Shown here: positions 53,937 through 64,000 of the stretch, in pieces
Numbering within the stretch: position 1 is the stretch's first letter
How the letters are laid out: each line of letters starts with the position of its first letter
DNA from: Metaphire vulgaris
Taxonomy: Eukaryota; Annelida; Clitellata; Crassiclitellata; Megascolecidae
Length of the DNA: 64,000 nucleotides
Direction of reading: 5' to 3'
Assembly: GCA_018105865.1 (NCBI GenBank)
Contig: CM030865.1
Location: 11,316,113-11,380,112, forward strand
Translations under genes and position numbers: made by a program
Notes under the pieces: generated by a model
What the model saw: the letters and a program-made list of their open reading frames with translations, nothing else
Told to the model about the DNA's origin: nothing
The model's database searches: none

Positions 53937-54193
53937 GTAGTATGGACTCTAGAGTTGAACACGTAGGTCTATCTTCCGGGTTTGTCTTTTGTTTTTACTC
54001 ATAGTCTGTCTCGCTGCTTTCCCATCTAGACTATTCTTTGGATCTGAACTGGTATTTTGAGGTATGGATTTGGATGACCGTCAATTGATGCTCTTGAGTA
54101 CTAGAATTGGTGCTATAGAAGTTAATAAATGGCACAATAACAATAATCTCACGAGCAGTATAGCCTCGGATACGGGGCCCGAGTCCGCCCGAC

Positions 54194-54385
54194 CAGTGGC
54201 GGCTCCACCGGAAGGGGGATAGGGGGGCCGTGCCCCCTATTGAGAGCCTGGTCCCCACTGGCCCCCCAGTTGGGACCATATACTTAATGCTACATACATT
54301 AAACAACAAATGGTTGGGCCCCATGATTAGAAGTTGCCACCCCAACGGCCCCCCCCCCACTTGCCAAATCCTAGAGCCGCCACTG
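54194..54385. mobile_element. hAT-type MITE, CAGTGGCGGCTC family (copy 6, inverted)
   Basis: 192 bp in the opposite orientation to most copies. Duplication CGCCCGAC versus CGCCTGAC. Confidence 0.88.
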
Positions 54386-54436
54386 CGCCTGACCTCTGTT
54401 CTCCTCGTGGGTACGCTAATGACGATGAGTTAAACT

Positions 54437-54610
54437 CAGGGATGTTTTTACGCCCTTCTAATACCCCTAACAACCTCTAATTTGAGACCGACACCCCCCA
54501 ATCTCAGCTATGGGATGACTTTGTTTTTTGCCTGTCAAACATTTTTGGCAGGGGACCTCAGAATGTACCAGCACCCACCCCCCAAATTGATAATCCTAGA
54601 AATAAACCTG
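54437..54610. mobile_element. MITE, CAGGGATG termini, interrupted at its right edge
   Basis: Related to 28293-28491. Left flank GTTAAACT. The right flank becomes GTTACACT only after removing the MITE at 54614-54781, showing nested insertion. Confidence 0.72.
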
Positions 54611-54613
54611 GTT

Positions 54614-54781
54614 CAGTGGCGGCTCCAGGATTTGGCAGATAGGGGCCGTTGAGTTGGCAACTTCTACTCACGGGGGGCCAACCATTTGTTGTTATTCATA
54701 TAGCATTAAGTATTGGGTCCCAACAGGGGGGCCAGGCACTCAATAGGGGCACGGGCTCCCCCCCTTGTGGAGCCGCCACTG
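54614..54781. mobile_element. hAT-type MITE, CAGTGGCGGCTC family (copy 7)
   Basis: 168 bp, duplication ACCTGGTT versus CCCTGGTT. It lies 54 nt downstream of the gene 2 exon k donor. Confidence 0.86.
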
Positions 54782-54845
54782 CCCTGGTTACACTTATTCT
54801 TGAGAATTTTGAATCTGAATGTCCGGTCAACTCACCCATCTGGGC

Positions 54846-64000
<9,155 letters not shown>

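Overview
The window is animal nuclear DNA, probably from a marine invertebrate. It has intron-rich genes with GT-AG splice sites, a classical signal peptide, extracellular VWA, EGF and collagen-like modules, many short hAT-type DNA transposon remnants with 8-bp target-site duplications, LINE/SINE tails, and very large trinucleotide microsatellites. The species cannot be named from the sequence. Threonine-rich (Gly-X-Thr) collagen is best known from annelid and vestimentiferan cuticle collagens, so that group is worth considering first. This is an inference.

Everything that is clearly coding lies on the minus strand. Gene 1 (about 29.86 kb down to 0.94 kb, then off the left edge) has at least 30 exons, which I reconstructed by matching reading frame, splice sites and intron phase. 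Its predicted product is a secreted protein: signal peptide, three VWA modules, a Gly-X-Y domain of about 2,070 residues, an EGF-like module, then two more VWA modules. About 3,250 residues lie inside the window. Gene 2 (from beyond the right edge down to about 54.84 kb) is a tandem relative made of the same VWA cassettes. It has three complete cassettes plus the tail of a fourth. It ends at an in-frame TGA inside the linker exon that in gene 1 leads into the collagen region, and no collagen exons follow.

Both genes use the same symmetric cassette: a VWA first-half exon (223-232 nt, phase 1 to 2), a VWA second-half exon (298 or 319 nt, phase 2 to 0) and a Thr/Pro or short linker exon (phase 0 to 1). 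Collagen exons are all phase 1 to 1, split the Gly codon, and are multiples of 9 nt unless they carry a one-residue interruption. The exception is a 2.8-kb exon that is one base short of 313 triplets. A second one-base frameshift lies in the last visible exon.

The 25 kb between the genes (about 30-54.8 kb) has no convincing host exon. It holds hAT-like non-autonomous elements, LINE 3' fragments, SINE-like tails, a tRNA-like sequence and a perfect 31-bp inverted repeat. The same elements fill the introns. Several element families with different termini share an internal motif, TGACAAGCAAAAAAGGT.
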